A DNA stretch of 20,351 nt from JAUSKF01 sp964545345 (GCA_964545345.1 CAZJFE010000012.1:1-20351); one strand, 5' to 3'; positions 1 to 6,586 are shown, counted from the stretch's first letter. The notes: generated from the letters alone by a model not told the origin. Numbers and translations are program-made.

Positions 1-407
1 GTATCGGCATGGAAAGAGCAGTGGTAAGAAAAGGTTCCGGAGTCGGTGAATATCATCTGGAAATTTCCTTTGGATTTTATGTTTTGGGAATCAAATAAGG
101 GTTGGCCGTCAATCACGGAATCGCTCACTACCCGATGGAAAAGCTGATCTTCATTCTTCCAGATAATTTTCGCGCCCTGATCAACCACGATTTTTTCCGG
201 ATTGATATCAAATTCTTGGAGACTGATAAGTACTTCTTTATTGCCGCGAAGATCAAAATATCCCTTCGGCACTTCATCGGTGATCTCTATCGGCCCGTTA
301 TCGCTGGCCGGCGCGGGAGCCGTCGGTTGCAGGTATTGAGTAAGCAAAAATAGTCCCGCTAGAGCCAGTGAACCGGAAATCAGAGCCGCTAAAATAGCTT
401 GCTTCAT
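1..407 (-). CDS. Cupredoxin-like membrane-anchored protein, C-terminus cut by window edge
   Basis: 135 residues are visible from the ATG at 405-407; the frame is open to the window edge. Residues 5-22 are hydrophobic (signal anchor or uncleaved signal peptide), followed by an Ala/Pro-rich linker at 28-35. Residues 58-135 resemble a plastocyanin/cupredoxin domain: His91 lies in an FHRVV stretch, and the copper loop YHCSFHAD gives Cys130 and His133. The usual Met ligand would be at about 136, just outside the window. Such domains bind one type 1 copper and carry electrons, or bind copper, outside the membrane. No Shine-Dalgarno is visible; a TATAAT lies 9 nt before the ATG, so the message may be nearly leaderless. 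The fold is inferred from motif spacing; the redox partner is unknown. Confidence 0.8.
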   Translation of the reverse strand, partial: MKQAILAALISGSLALAGLFLLTQYLQPTAPAPASDNGPIEITDEVPKGYFDLRGNKEVLISLQEFDINPEKIVVDQGAKIIWKNEDQLFHRVVSDSVIDGQPLFDSQNIKSKGNFQMIFTDSGTFSYHCSFHAD

Positions 408-416
408 GATAAGTGA

Positions 417-422
417 ATTATA
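417..422 (-). promoter_or_regulatory. -10 box of the cupredoxin-like gene
   Basis: A consensus TATAAT on the minus strand ends 9 nt before the ATG. No -35 match is seen; that position falls in the terminator of the gene upstream. The spacing puts the transcript start within a few bases of the start codon. Confidence 0.6.
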
Positions 423-429
423 AATTAAA

Positions 430-458
430 AATCTCTCCGGCGCGATGGCGGAGAGATT
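430..458 (-). terminator. Rho-independent terminator of the PAP2-like gene
   Basis: A 9-bp perfect stem (AATCTCTCC/GGAGAGATT) with an 11-nt loop is followed on the minus strand by a T-rich tract. The stem begins inside the stop codon of the gene at 458-1090. Confidence 0.85.
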
Positions 459-1090
459 TATTTTGAAACAACCGGCTGGACGGCGGGCTTAGAGAAATAC
501 CGTCCGAAAACGTATCCGAATACCCAAGCGAAGGAAATTCCGGCAACCGCGTCGTAGGCATTATGTTGTTTTACCGTCAGGGTGCTAGCCGTGATCGCCA
601 AGCCCCAGATCAGAAATAGCCAACCCTTCATCTTTCTTCCGGAAGCCAGCATGTAGAAAGGTCCGATCAAACTAAGCAGTGTGTGCCCGCTAGGGAATTG
701 GTTAGCGGCGACATCTATATGGCGGATCTTCAGGAAAATCCACTCTAGGACTCCACAACATCCTTGAACCGGAACTGGATAATCGTGCACGGTGGGCATG
801 AGAAAATAAAAAGCGCTGAGCAAACAGCCGCCCCAGAAATAAACCGCGAATATCTCCCGAAGCGCCTTACGGCTTTCTGCTAGCAAAAACATCAGCGAAA
901 CCTGCGCGTAAAACGTGGCGTAGACCACTATCGTCCAAAGCACAAAAGGAATCGCTTGATCTATGCGAGTGTAAGAAACCAGCGTCGGTTCAAAAGCAAA
1001 CTTCATCGGAATCAGAAAATAAGTCAGCGCTTGAATCACCCAAAAAGCTACTAGCGCGGGAATTTTTTGTCGCAGAGTAACCGGCTCCAT
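458..1090 (-). CDS. PAP2-like integral membrane phosphatase/transferase
   Basis: 210 residues with about six hydrophobic segments. Two of the three PAP2 superfamily motifs are present: FPSGHT at about residue 133, and a third motif of the form STLTVKQHNAYD ending near residue 178, with the His and Asp of the catalytic set. The third motif has a Thr-Leu in place of the usual Ser-Arg and resembles inositol-phosphorylceramide-synthase-type PAP2 proteins more than undecaprenyl pyrophosphatases. The first motif (K-x6-RP) is not evident. It probably acts on a lipid phosphate or phosphodiester in the membrane; the substrate cannot be told. The ATG at 1090 is chosen because GAGGAGG (1097-1103) sits 6 nt upstream; a TTG at 1105 would place that site inside the gene. 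A terminator overlaps the stop. Confidence 0.8.
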   Translation of the reverse strand: MEPVTLRQKIPALVAFWVIQALTYFLIPMKFAFEPTLVSYTRIDQAIPFVLWTIVVYATFYAQVSLMFLLAESRKALREIFAVYFWGGCLLSAFYFLMPTVHDYPVPVQGCCGVLEWIFLKIRHIDVAANQFPSGHTLLSLIGPFYMLASGRKMKGWLFLIWGLAITASTLTVKQHNAYDAVAGISFAWVFGYVFGRYFSKPAVQPVVSK

Positions 1091-1163
1091 TTTTTTCCTC
1101 CTCAAACAACTAGGTCTTATGATGCCAAAAAGATTCTGAAAATGAAAGCGTCTAAATAAAAAA

Positions 1164-1184
1164 GCTCCGCAATTTACGCGGAGC
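1164..1184 (-). terminator. Rho-independent terminator of the YdcF-like gene
   Basis: A 7-bp perfect stem GCTCCGC/GCGGAGC with a 7-nt loop is followed on minus by six T. The stop codon of the gene lies in the hairpin loop. Confidence 0.88.
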
Positions 1185-1701
1185 CATGCAACTGTTCAGC
1201 TATCAGGGGCGTTACTGCGATCCCGGCTTTCAAAAATTCCTCTTTGGCTTTCTCCATCTGGCTACGATGCGTGATCAGGCCGACATTCTTCGCCTTCAGG
1301 CGCGCAACAATCAGCTGAGTCATTTTGGCGTTGTCGGCGGTGCAATAGGAATCCTCCTCCAAAATCAACGACTCTGGGAAAACCCCGAATTCTTTCTTCA
1401 ACGCTTCGGCCATCACCGATGCCTCCGACCGGAACCATCTTCCGCAATCTTTGGCCGCATCGCTGAAATTCGGCTGCTGATCCGATCCAGCCACGCCGAA
1501 GACCGGAGAACCCAGATTAAGCCCGAATCTGACACGAATCGTGTGACCGCCGCTAAGAACAAACCTGTCGGCCATCTCGGATTGCCAGGCAAATCCAGCC
1601 GCCCGGACTTTCATCGCAGTAATCGGCGCCAGTCGCATCACTCCCTGACTGTCTAAGCCCATCCGGGAACCCAGAACAACAACCAGGTCATATGTAGGCA
1701 C
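1174..1701 (-). CDS. YdcF/DUF218 (SanA-ElyC type) family protein
   Basis: 175 residues; single alpha/beta domain with no signal peptide. DUF218 landmarks appear in order: a first strand VVVLGSRMG near residue 10, FVLSGG near 50, an SEASVMAEAL helix near 93 followed by FPESLILEEDSYCTADNA near 107-125, and VGLITHRSQMEKAK near 140-155. The family includes envelope-associated proteins such as SanA and ElyC and the soluble YdcF; biochemical roles are mostly unsettled. The start is GTG, chosen because AAAGGAGG precedes it by about 6 nt. A good promoter lies at 1730-1758 and a terminator at the stop, so it is a single-gene transcription unit. Family assignment is fairly firm; the reaction is unknown. 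Confidence 0.8.
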   Translation of the reverse strand: MPTYDLVVVLGSRMGLDSQGVMRLAPITAMKVRAAGFAWQSEMADRFVLSGGHTIRVRFGLNLGSPVFGVAGSDQQPNFSDAAKDCGRWFRSEASVMAEALKKEFGVFPESLILEEDSYCTADNAKMTQLIVARLKAKNVGLITHRSQMEKAKEEFLKAGIAVTPLIAEQLHGSA

Positions 1702-1729
1702 TTAGGCCTCCTTTGTAAAAACTGAAGAG

Positions 1730-1758
1730 ATAGTAACACGAAAAAGGGAAAAAATCAA
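1730..1758 (-). promoter_or_regulatory. Sigma-70-type promoter of the YdcF-like gene
   Basis: On minus, a TTGATT -35 box is separated by exactly 17 nt from TACTAT, with TG one base before it (extended -10). Transcription would start about 22 nt before the GTG. The -35 box abuts the tRNA-like relic at 1760-1779. Confidence 0.75.
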
Positions 1759-1759
1759 C

Positions 1760-1779
1760 TTGTCGGACCGCCGGGAATC
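1760..1779 (-). repeat. Inverted copy of the tRNA-Pro 3' end
   Basis: Read on minus, GATTCCCGGCGGTCCGACAA matches the last T-loop and T-stem bases, acceptor strand and first flanking bases of the tRNA at 2620-2639 in 19 of 20 positions. It starts 2 nt after the stop codon of the nuclease gene. The rest of a tRNA is absent, so this is a fragment and not a gene. Confidence 0.85.
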
Positions 1780-1781
1780 CT

Positions 1782-2540
1782 CTATTCAAATCGTAACAAT
1801 TCGGCAAGGCGAGGCTTCTCAAATACATCAGCGGGATATATCTCAACTAGTTTTAAGTCTGACTTACGGCAGAGCCGGCGCTTCTTCTCTATGATGGCAT
1901 CATAGGACTTTTGCACTCCAGCCAGTCCGAAGAATTCCACAACAATGTTCGGAGCAATAAAGAAGTCGGCAGTCATTTTTGTCCCGTCATATTTATAGCT
2001 ACGCTTATGCGCGATACGGTGAGCACTTAGCCAGTTATCTATGATTTTCTCAGTAAAAGAGTCGCAGCGATGGCCATCATCGGCCTGGAATTTATAAGAA
2101 AAAGTTATTGGATTAGTAGAAAATCCGGCCGCCGCGATCGCTGCATCCCAACTTCCAAAACGCTTCTTATATTCCTTAAACATATTAAATTCTCTTTTGA
2201 GCGGTATGCGGCCATGCTCTTTATGAAACGTGGTGATCTTCGCCAGCAGGGTTTCCCGCGTATGTTTTTCTAAGTGAGGGGTGAGATGAATCCGCACATT
2301 GCGTCGGAGCTTTTCCAACAATACCGGAGTCATCATCGGTTTATTCCTACGCTGTTCGATTGCCAATTTTTGTTCGGCCGTTATATGTATCTCTTTAGTC
2401 CATAAACTCGCGGAGCCGAGACTTATACCCAATACTTTTGAAATTTCTCTGTGGGTTCTTCCAGTGCTCCGCAAATCTGCCGCTTTTTGTTTAATCAAAG
2501 CCGAATATCGTCTCCCATTGGTGAACTTTGCTTTATTCAC
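1782..2540 (-). CDS. Predicted homing-type nuclease: HTH, homing-endonuclease-associated repeat, PD-(D/E)XK-like domain
   Basis: 252 residues from a GTG at 2540. Residues about 18-48 form a helix-turn-helix (TGRTHREISKVLGISLGSAS). Residues about 93-137 match the short repeat often found with homing endonucleases, ending FGSWDAAIAAAGF. Residues about 155-245 look like a Vsr/PD-(D/E)XK nuclease: Glu near 162, then ADFFIAPNIVVEFFG with Asp near 190 and Glu near 200, then a basic helix. The frame stays open upstream into sequence antisense to the tRNA; that extension is rejected. A TATAAT 6 nt before the GTG suggests a leaderless message. The gene diverges from tRNA-Pro and is bounded by inverted copies of the tRNA 3' end, which fits a selfish element. 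Domain calls are by eye; the cut site is unknown. Confidence 0.72.
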   Translation of the reverse strand: MNKAKFTNGRRYSALIKQKAADLRSTGRTHREISKVLGISLGSASLWTKEIHITAEQKLAIEQRRNKPMMTPVLLEKLRRNVRIHLTPHLEKHTRETLLAKITTFHKEHGRIPLKREFNMFKEYKKRFGSWDAAIAAAGFSTNPITFSYKFQADDGHRCDSFTEKIIDNWLSAHRIAHKRSYKYDGTKMTADFFIAPNIVVEFFGLAGVQKSYDAIIEKKRRLCRKSDLKLVEIYPADVFEKPRLAELLRFE

Positions 2541-2546
2541 AATAAA

Positions 2547-2552
2547 ATTATA
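2547..2552 (-). promoter_or_regulatory. -10 box of the nuclease gene, overlapping a plus-strand -10-like box
   Basis: TATAAT on minus lies 6 nt before the GTG. TATAAC at 2549-2554 on plus could serve the tRNA, whose 5' end is 11 nt further on. The two overlapping boxes would make initiation mutually exclusive. No good -35 match is seen on either strand. Confidence 0.45.
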
Positions 2553-2565
2553 ACATCTGTCATAG

Positions 2566-2636
2566 CGGGTCGTAGTATAGTGGTAGTACGCGAGGCTGGG
2601 GGTCTTGCAGCCCGGGTTCGATTCCCGGCGGCCCGA
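2566..2636 (+). tRNA. tRNA-Pro (anticodon GGG)
   Basis: A full cloverleaf can be drawn in 71 nt. The acceptor is CGGGTCG/CGGCCCG with C1-G72 and discriminator A73, as in bacterial tRNA-Pro. The D stem is GTAT/GTAC with a 7-nt loop. The anticodon stem is CGAGG/TCTTG with loop CTGGGGG: U33, anticodon GGG and G37 typical of proline. The variable region is 4 nt and the T arm CCGGG/CCCGG has loop TTCGATT. CCA is not encoded (CAA follows), so it must be added. This is the only plus-strand gene in the window. Confidence 0.95.
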
Positions 2637-2638
2637 CA

Positions 2639-2671
2639 AATAAAAATTAGGCCATAGGCCTGATTTTTATT
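2639..2671. terminator. Bidirectional terminator after tRNA-Pro
   Basis: A 15-bp stem (one T-G pair) with loop ATA has a GGCC core and an A/T-rich outer stem, giving U-rich tails in both directions. It lies 3 nt after the tRNA and 31 nt after the minus-strand glycosidase stop, so it can end both transcripts. Confidence 0.85.
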
Positions 2672-2701
2672 GCTTGCTGGGAATCGACCAAGTTAGACAA
2701 G

Positions 2702-4261
2702 TCAGATTTTTTTCTCTTGAGACCCCGCCGAAAATTGCGCTTTGGAATTTTCATAAATTTTTTGAAGAGCCGCCACGTTCTCGTCCGATGGTTGATGAAT
2801 CGCCCGAGCAACCGCCGCCCAAGCCTCCCAGCTTCTTAGCTCTCCGGCAGAGGAAGGTTTTAATGGCTCCTTCAACTCTCGCTCGTCAAAAAGTCCAAAT
2901 TTCTGTTCCATCCCCCGAGCCCATTCAAAATTGTTGACCAAAGACCAGAGGAGCATCCCTTTGATCGGCACGCCTTGTTTTTTCGCCTCAAGAATATATC
3001 TCACAGTTTCCATTATCCAGTATGGGCGGCGCGCGTCCTTTCTATCGGAAAAACCGAACTCTGTCACAAAGATGTCTTTCTGTGGATATTGCTGATTCAT
3101 ATTTTTCAAGAGCGGAAGAATACCGGGAGGATAAATGTCGCCAAAATCAGGATGGTCTCCATAAGATTTACCACGGCGAGAAAACCTCGGAACGGTCATT
3201 CGGAAATAATACTGGAGACCAAGAAAATCGCTGTGTGCGCCGGTTCGTTCAAATTTCTTGGTAATTCCACGATTCGTGATGGCGTCCAAAACCTTTCCAA
3301 GAACGCCATCAAAGTAAACCCAGTTGTGACCAACTCCGACTTGCGGCTCTCCCGATCGCGATTTTAATTTTCCGGTCTTTATTTCGTTGTAAGCGATATC
3401 ATGCGCATTCACTAATTCTGAAAGAACTTTTTTAAAAGCGAAGATGTCGCCTTTTTTGAATGGTGGGAAAGCTCCAGCCAAATACCCGGGAAATAGAATG
3501 GATGTCGGTTCATTAATAGAAAGGAAATATCGCACAAGACCTTCAGCTAAAAACTGATCTTGGGCGTCTTTGGTGAAACCCTGGGATTTTAAGACAGCGC
3601 GGACTTTGTCCTCGTCGGAAAGATATCTCACTACGTTTTCTACATAGAAACGAAAGTGTTTAGCAACATCTGGATTCTCCCATCCGCCCACCTTAATATT
3701 ATCTTCTTGATCGAGAGTTAGAAGATACTTCGGCATGGGCCAGTGGTAGATAGCCAACATTGGTTCAAGATTGTGAGCTCTAGCTAGGGCCAGCGTTTTT
3801 ACATAATCGGCCATCAATTGTTCATTGAATTCACCGACCCCCGGACAAAGTCGAGCAAAGTCTAGAGAAAATCTGAACATATTCTCTCCAAGCTCCGCTG
3901 AACGACGAACGTAGTCTTCTTTAAATTTCCGGAAATTTGGCAAATCGGCCACCGCTCCGGGCTCGCCCACAATTTTTGACGATTTCCCCTTAATTTTCTT
4001 TGCTAGCTCCATTTCCCAATCGGAGAAAACCATTGGCCTCCCCTTGTCATCAAATAAAAGGGGCTCGGCCTGAAAATCAGAGGTGGCGTTTCCGATATAT
4101 TCAATTTTCGTTCCTTCTGGAAAACGAAGAGTTTTCAAGACATCGGGGGCCTCAAAACTGAAATCTTTTTCACTGACACCCCCAAACCCTTTCTCTTTTC
4201 TCGTCGAAGGGGCCTTCTGCTCTTGAGGTGTTTCTTCAAAAGACGGCTTCTCTATGTTCAT
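2702..4261 (-). CDS. Glycoside hydrolase family 1 (beta-glucosidase-like)
   Basis: 519 residues, longer than the usual 450 or so because of an N-terminal tail (1-50) and inserts. GH1 landmarks in order: NATSDFQAEP near 60, matching the substrate-binding Gln segment; a YHWPMPKYLL segment; LSINEPTS near 250, with the acid/base Glu in NEP; FVTEFGFSD near 400, with the nucleophile Glu; and LLWSLVNNFEWARGMEQKFGLF near 440-460, the Trp-rich sugar-binding segment. The nucleophile motif reads TEFG rather than the common TENG. No signal peptide, so it is probably cytosolic and cleaves beta-linked glucosides or related sugars. No Shine-Dalgarno; a TATTAT lies 7 nt before the ATG. It stands alone between two terminators. 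Family firm, substrate unknown. Confidence 0.88.
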   Translation of the reverse strand: MNIEKPSFEETPQEQKAPSTRKEKGFGGVSEKDFSFEAPDVLKTLRFPEGTKIEYIGNATSDFQAEPLLFDDKGRPMVFSDWEMELAKKIKGKSSKIVGEPGAVADLPNFRKFKEDYVRRSAELGENMFRFSLDFARLCPGVGEFNEQLMADYVKTLALARAHNLEPMLAIYHWPMPKYLLTLDQEDNIKVGGWENPDVAKHFRFYVENVVRYLSDEDKVRAVLKSQGFTKDAQDQFLAEGLVRYFLSINEPTSILFPGYLAGAFPPFKKGDIFAFKKVLSELVNAHDIAYNEIKTGKLKSRSGEPQVGVGHNWVYFDGVLGKVLDAITNRGITKKFERTGAHSDFLGLQYYFRMTVPRFSRRGKSYGDHPDFGDIYPPGILPLLKNMNQQYPQKDIFVTEFGFSDRKDARRPYWIMETVRYILEAKKQGVPIKGMLLWSLVNNFEWARGMEQKFGLFDERELKEPLKPSSAGELRSWEAWAAVARAIHQPSDENVAALQKIYENSKAQFSAGSQEKKI

Positions 4262-4300
4262 AGAATGAATAATAACAACAATAAGAGGCGTCGTCTAAAT

Positions 4301-4330
4301 AAAAATCCCTTTCAATTGAAAGGGATTTTT
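4301..4330. terminator. Bidirectional terminator after rpmB
   Basis: A perfect 30-nt palindrome, AAAAATCCCTTTC/GAAAGGGATTTTT around AATT, has A and T tracts on its two sides. It overlaps the last two bases of the rpmB stop codon and insulates rpmB from the glycosidase gene. Confidence 0.9.
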
Positions 4331-4571
4331 ATGCCTTCACCGCTTCGGCTGGCCCTCCTGCGGCGGGTGAACTTGGAGAGACGTTTGTAGTCGTCTTGTG
4401 CAGTTGTTTCAAACATTGAGTGCAAACTAAAGCGCGCTCGCCGGAGGCGAGGCGAGATTTTTGCAAATTCGGATATTTGCGGCTCCAGTTGGTCGGGTTG
4501 TAGTGGCCGCGCAAAAGCTTGCGGGTGCCCGCCATAATGGATCCTTTTTGACATACTGCGCATTGACGCAT
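4329..4571 (-). CDS. rpmB: 50S ribosomal protein L28 (bL28), zinc-binding form
   Basis: 80 residues. The start MRQCAVCQKGSIMAG, the middle NPTNWSRKYPNLQK and a C-terminal CTQC are typical of L28. Cys4/Cys7 and Cys50/Cys53 form a four-Cys zinc site, as in the C+ version of the protein. A low-complexity Ser/Pro/Ala tail (61-80) follows. The ATG at 4571 is chosen because the family begins here and because a strong promoter places its -10 box 9 nt upstream, leaving no room for a longer protein. The message is probably leaderless or nearly so. L28 binds 23S rRNA in the large subunit. It is a single-gene unit bounded by terminators. Confidence 0.95.
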   Translation of the reverse strand: MRQCAVCQKGSIMAGTRKLLRGHYNPTNWSRKYPNLQKSRLASGERALVCTQCLKQLHKTTTNVSPSSPAAGGPAEAVKA

Positions 4572-4580
4572 ATTGGATAC

Positions 4581-4609
4581 ATTATATTCTACTTTCAATT
4601 TTCTGTAAA
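4581..4609 (-). promoter_or_regulatory. Promoter of rpmB
   Basis: On minus, TTTACA and TATAAT are separated by exactly 17 nt; 9 nt separate the -10 box from the ATG. The predicted start point falls 2-4 nt before the start codon. Confidence 0.85.
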
Positions 4610-4616
4610 GGTATAA

Positions 4617-4642
4617 AAATGCCCGGTAATTACCGGGCATTT
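4617..4642 (-). terminator. Terminator of the DUF502-like gene
   Basis: A perfect 26-nt palindrome, AAATGCCCGGTA/TACCGGGCATTT, is followed on minus by more T. The stop codon of the upstream gene lies in the hairpin. The rpmB -35 box begins just beyond it. Confidence 0.9.
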
Positions 4643-5226
4643 CCCTTACGAAACTTAGCGATATCCGGCTGAGGAAAATTGAGTCCAAAGGAAGCGCAGG
4701 CAACCAGCGTATCTTTGAAATTCCTGCCGGTATACACCACCTCTTCTAGGGGAACAAAAATGGGGACACCGGTCATCGGCAAGGGAAATGTAGGAACAAT
4801 GATCACTAGAAATGGGATCATCTCACCCTCGGTGATATTCCTAGGTAACATCACCCGATTCATTTCCATACCGAAGGACCACTGACCGCCATACTCAAAC
4901 CAGACTTCCGGAAGATTTCCGTTGTTCACCTTATCAATATAGTCGTTGTTCAAGAAGAAATCGGTAATCACCGAAACCAGAGGAATCTTGGAAAACAACC
5001 GCACAAACCATTGCCTTGGCCTTGGCTGAGCGAGTAGCCAGCCAATGAACCAAATAACTCCGGCATAAACCGCCAGGTTAGCGGGAATATTAACCAGCTT
5101 ATTAGCGCTGAACGGGATGACGAAGTGGTTCAAAATAGAACAAATCCAGATCACCACCGTGACAACCACCACGATCAAAATTGACCAAAGCATCCCTGCT
5201 TTGAAGGTCTTCCAAAAGCTTTTCAA
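4630..5226 (-). CDS. DUF502-like membrane protein
   Basis: 198 residues. Two hydrophobic segments (about 13-36 and 48-66) are followed by a soluble part. The order two membrane segments, IPLVSVITDFF near 82-92, a beta-rich stretch, VPTFPLPMTGVPIFVPLEEVVYTG near 145-168 and ACASFGLN near the end resembles DUF502 proteins, whose role is unknown. The start is TTG; AGGGAGG about 4 nt upstream supports it. It lies 27 nt after the PAP2 gene at 5254-5781, so the two are probably co-transcribed, and a terminator closes the unit. The family call is moderate. Confidence 0.6.
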   Translation of the reverse strand: MKSFWKTFKAGMLWSILIVVVVTVVIWICSILNHFVIPFSANKLVNIPANLAVYAGVIWFIGWLLAQPRPRQWFVRLFSKIPLVSVITDFFLNNDYIDKVNNGNLPEVWFEYGGQWSFGMEMNRVMLPRNITEGEMIPFLVIIVPTFPLPMTGVPIFVPLEEVVYTGRNFKDTLVACASFGLNFPQPDIAKFRKGNAR

Positions 5227-5253
5227 GTGGCCTCCCTTATAAATAGGCCGCTC

Positions 5254-5781
5254 CTATTCCTTGGAGCTACCTTTTGCTAAAACCAAATTTACCATTAAAG
5301 CGCTGAGAACACCAACCAAAGCCCCGACAAGAATATCCAAAGGCCAATGCACTCCGGCTGCGACCCTCGCCATACCCATCAAAACCGCTCCCAACAAAAA
5401 CAAGCTTCCTACTTTCCTGTTAAATAAGAAAATCGCGAAGGCAAGAGCGAAAAATAACGAAGCGTGGCCGGATGGAAAAGAGGCCACGTTGCCGTGGTTA
5501 AAAACCGGGGTTAAATCCAGTTGAACAAACGGCCGGGCGCGAAAAAAGAAGAACTGAATCGCTTCCGCGATGAGCCCACGTGAAACTATTACCGCCAACG
5601 CCAACAAGGCGAATTTATAAACCCGATGCCGCCAACTTTTCTCGCGCCAAAGTAAAACCACCGCGCCTAAAATTAAAATGTAAGCGAGGTATTTTCCAAA
5701 AAAAAGAATCAGCCAATCCATAGACACGGATTGACCGGCAAAAGAATGGAAGAAATTAAAAATTGCTAAATCGTACCCCAT
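5254..5781 (-). CDS. PAP2 family phosphatase, undecaprenyl-diphosphatase (BcrC-like)
   Basis: 175 residues with five or six membrane segments. All three PAP2 motifs appear: FFFFRARPF near residue 80 (the RP of motif 1; the usual leading Lys is replaced), FPSGHAS near 103, and ARVAAGVHWPLD near 140-150 with Arg, His and Asp. This layout is that of bacterial undecaprenyl-pyrophosphate phosphatases, which recycle the lipid carrier for peptidoglycan and surface glycans at the outer face of the membrane; other lipid phosphates are possible. No Shine-Dalgarno precedes the ATG. Instead an intergenic module shared with the region before ssb ends 4 nt before it. Probably in an operon with the DUF502-like gene. 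Confidence 0.82.
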   Translation of the reverse strand: MGYDLAIFNFFHSFAGQSVSMDWLILFFGKYLAYILILGAVVLLWREKSWRHRVYKFALLALAVIVSRGLIAEAIQFFFFRARPFVQLDLTPVFNHGNVASFPSGHASLFFALAFAIFLFNRKVGSLFLLGAVLMGMARVAAGVHWPLDILVGALVGVLSALMVNLVLAKGSSKE

Positions 5782-5784
5782 GAG

Positions 5785-5872
5785 AGTGTTCGCTAATAAT
5801 ACTAATTATGGCAAATAATGCTAATAAATCCTATTCGCATTATTAAATTAAATTCGCGTTATTCGCGATTAC
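5785..5872. repeat. Intergenic repeat module, copy 1 (rpsR to PAP2 gap)
   Basis: The first 41 nt match copy 2 (6590-6693) in 37 positions, and the last 42 nt match about as well; copy 2 carries about 15 extra bases between the blocks. The module is A/T-rich with repeated ATTCGC(G) and CTAAT units and fills nearly the whole gap from the rpsR stop to the PAP2 ATG. Its minus-strand 3' end reads AGCGAACACT just before the ATG. Confidence 0.85.
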
Positions 5873-5874
5873 TC

Positions 5875-6078
5875 CTAGCGGCGGACGAAGGCAAGCAGAC
5901 CCATATAACGAGCGCGCTTAACTGCTTGAGCTAATTTACGCTGATGGAGAGCGCAAGTGCCGGTATAACGCGGGTCAGTAATTTTCGCCTGACTGGAAAC
6001 AAACCGCTTCAAAAACAGCGTGTCTTTGTAATCCACGTTTTCCATATTCTGCGAGCACAAAATGCATTGCTGATACAT
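5875..6078 (-). CDS. rpsR: 30S ribosomal protein S18 (bS18), short zinc-type form
   Basis: 67 residues. VDYKDTLFLKRFVSSQAKIT, the RYTGTCALHQ segment and AVKRARYMGLLAF are classic S18. CILC (Cys5, Cys8) with Cys42 and His45 would form a zinc site. S18 pairs with S6 on the 30S platform, and the gene follows ssb as in the usual rpsF-ssb-rpsR order. The ATG at 6078 fits the family start; an in-frame TTG at 6117, one base after the ssb stop, would add 13 residues that do not look like S18. No Shine-Dalgarno is near the ATG. No rplI follows; several CPR groups are reported to lack L9. Confidence 0.92.
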   Translation of the reverse strand: MYQQCILCSQNMENVDYKDTLFLKRFVSSQAKITDPRYTGTCALHQRKLAQAVKRARYMGLLAFVRR

Positions 6079-6118
6079 ATTGAAGGCAAGTTTAGCACCC
6101 AATTGGGAGAATTGCAAG

Positions 6119-6586
6119 CTAGAACGGCAAATCCTCCGCTTTTATATCCTCATCAATCTGAATAGTCGGAATTGGCTCTGCTGAAGAAGGACCGGAAGCT
6201 TCCGGCATGGGGGCGCTGTCGGCATCCATTTGGGGTTTAGCGAATCCCCCACTATTGGCCGAACGAGGGCCTAATTGAATCTGATCGGCAATAATTTCCG
6301 TAGTTTTTCTGGTCTGGCCCTGTTTATCCTGCCAGCTACGAGTTTGCATTCTTCCCTCCACCAACGCGAGGCCGCCTTTGGTTAAGAATTTGCCGGCGAT
6401 TTCTGCTAAACGACCCCAAACCACCACGTTGTGAAACTCTACTTCTTCTTTTTTCTGGCCGGCTTTATCCGTCCAATTCCGGTTGGTCGCCAAGCTAAAG
6501 CTGGCCACCTGCTGACCACCAGGAGTGCTGCGGAGGACCGGAGCGGCTGTCAGACGTCCGAGAATGAAAACCTTATTTAAGTTCAT
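6119..6586 (-). CDS. ssb: Single-stranded DNA-binding protein
   Basis: 155 residues. An OB fold spans about 1-108: MNLNKVFILGRLTAAP, then a GGQQVASFSLATNR strand, EVEFHNVVVWGRLAE, and KGGLALVEGRMQTRSW. A flexible Gly/Pro/Ser/Ala tail ends in the acidic tip EDLPF, which in this family docks partner repair and replication proteins. It coats single-stranded DNA during replication, recombination and repair. It lies between rpsF and rpsR, the common bacterial arrangement. No Shine-Dalgarno; the repeat module ends 3 nt before the ATG, as in front of the PAP2 gene. Length and motifs are ordinary. Confidence 0.96.
   Translation of the reverse strand: MNLNKVFILGRLTAAPVLRSTPGGQQVASFSLATNRNWTDKAGQKKEEVEFHNVVVWGRLAEIAGKFLTKGGLALVEGRMQTRSWQDKQGQTRKTTEIIADQIQLGPRSANSGGFAKPQMDADSAPMPEASGPSSAEPIPTIQIDEDIKAEDLPF

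Noticed and set aside
1186..1656. Plus-strand 156-codon frame
   Set aside because: Antisense to the YdcF-like gene, which has recognisable family motifs, a promoter and a terminator.
2541..2639. N-terminal extension of the nuclease frame
   Set aside because: These codons are the antisense of tRNA-Pro; a GTG with a -10 box just upstream gives a better start at 2540.
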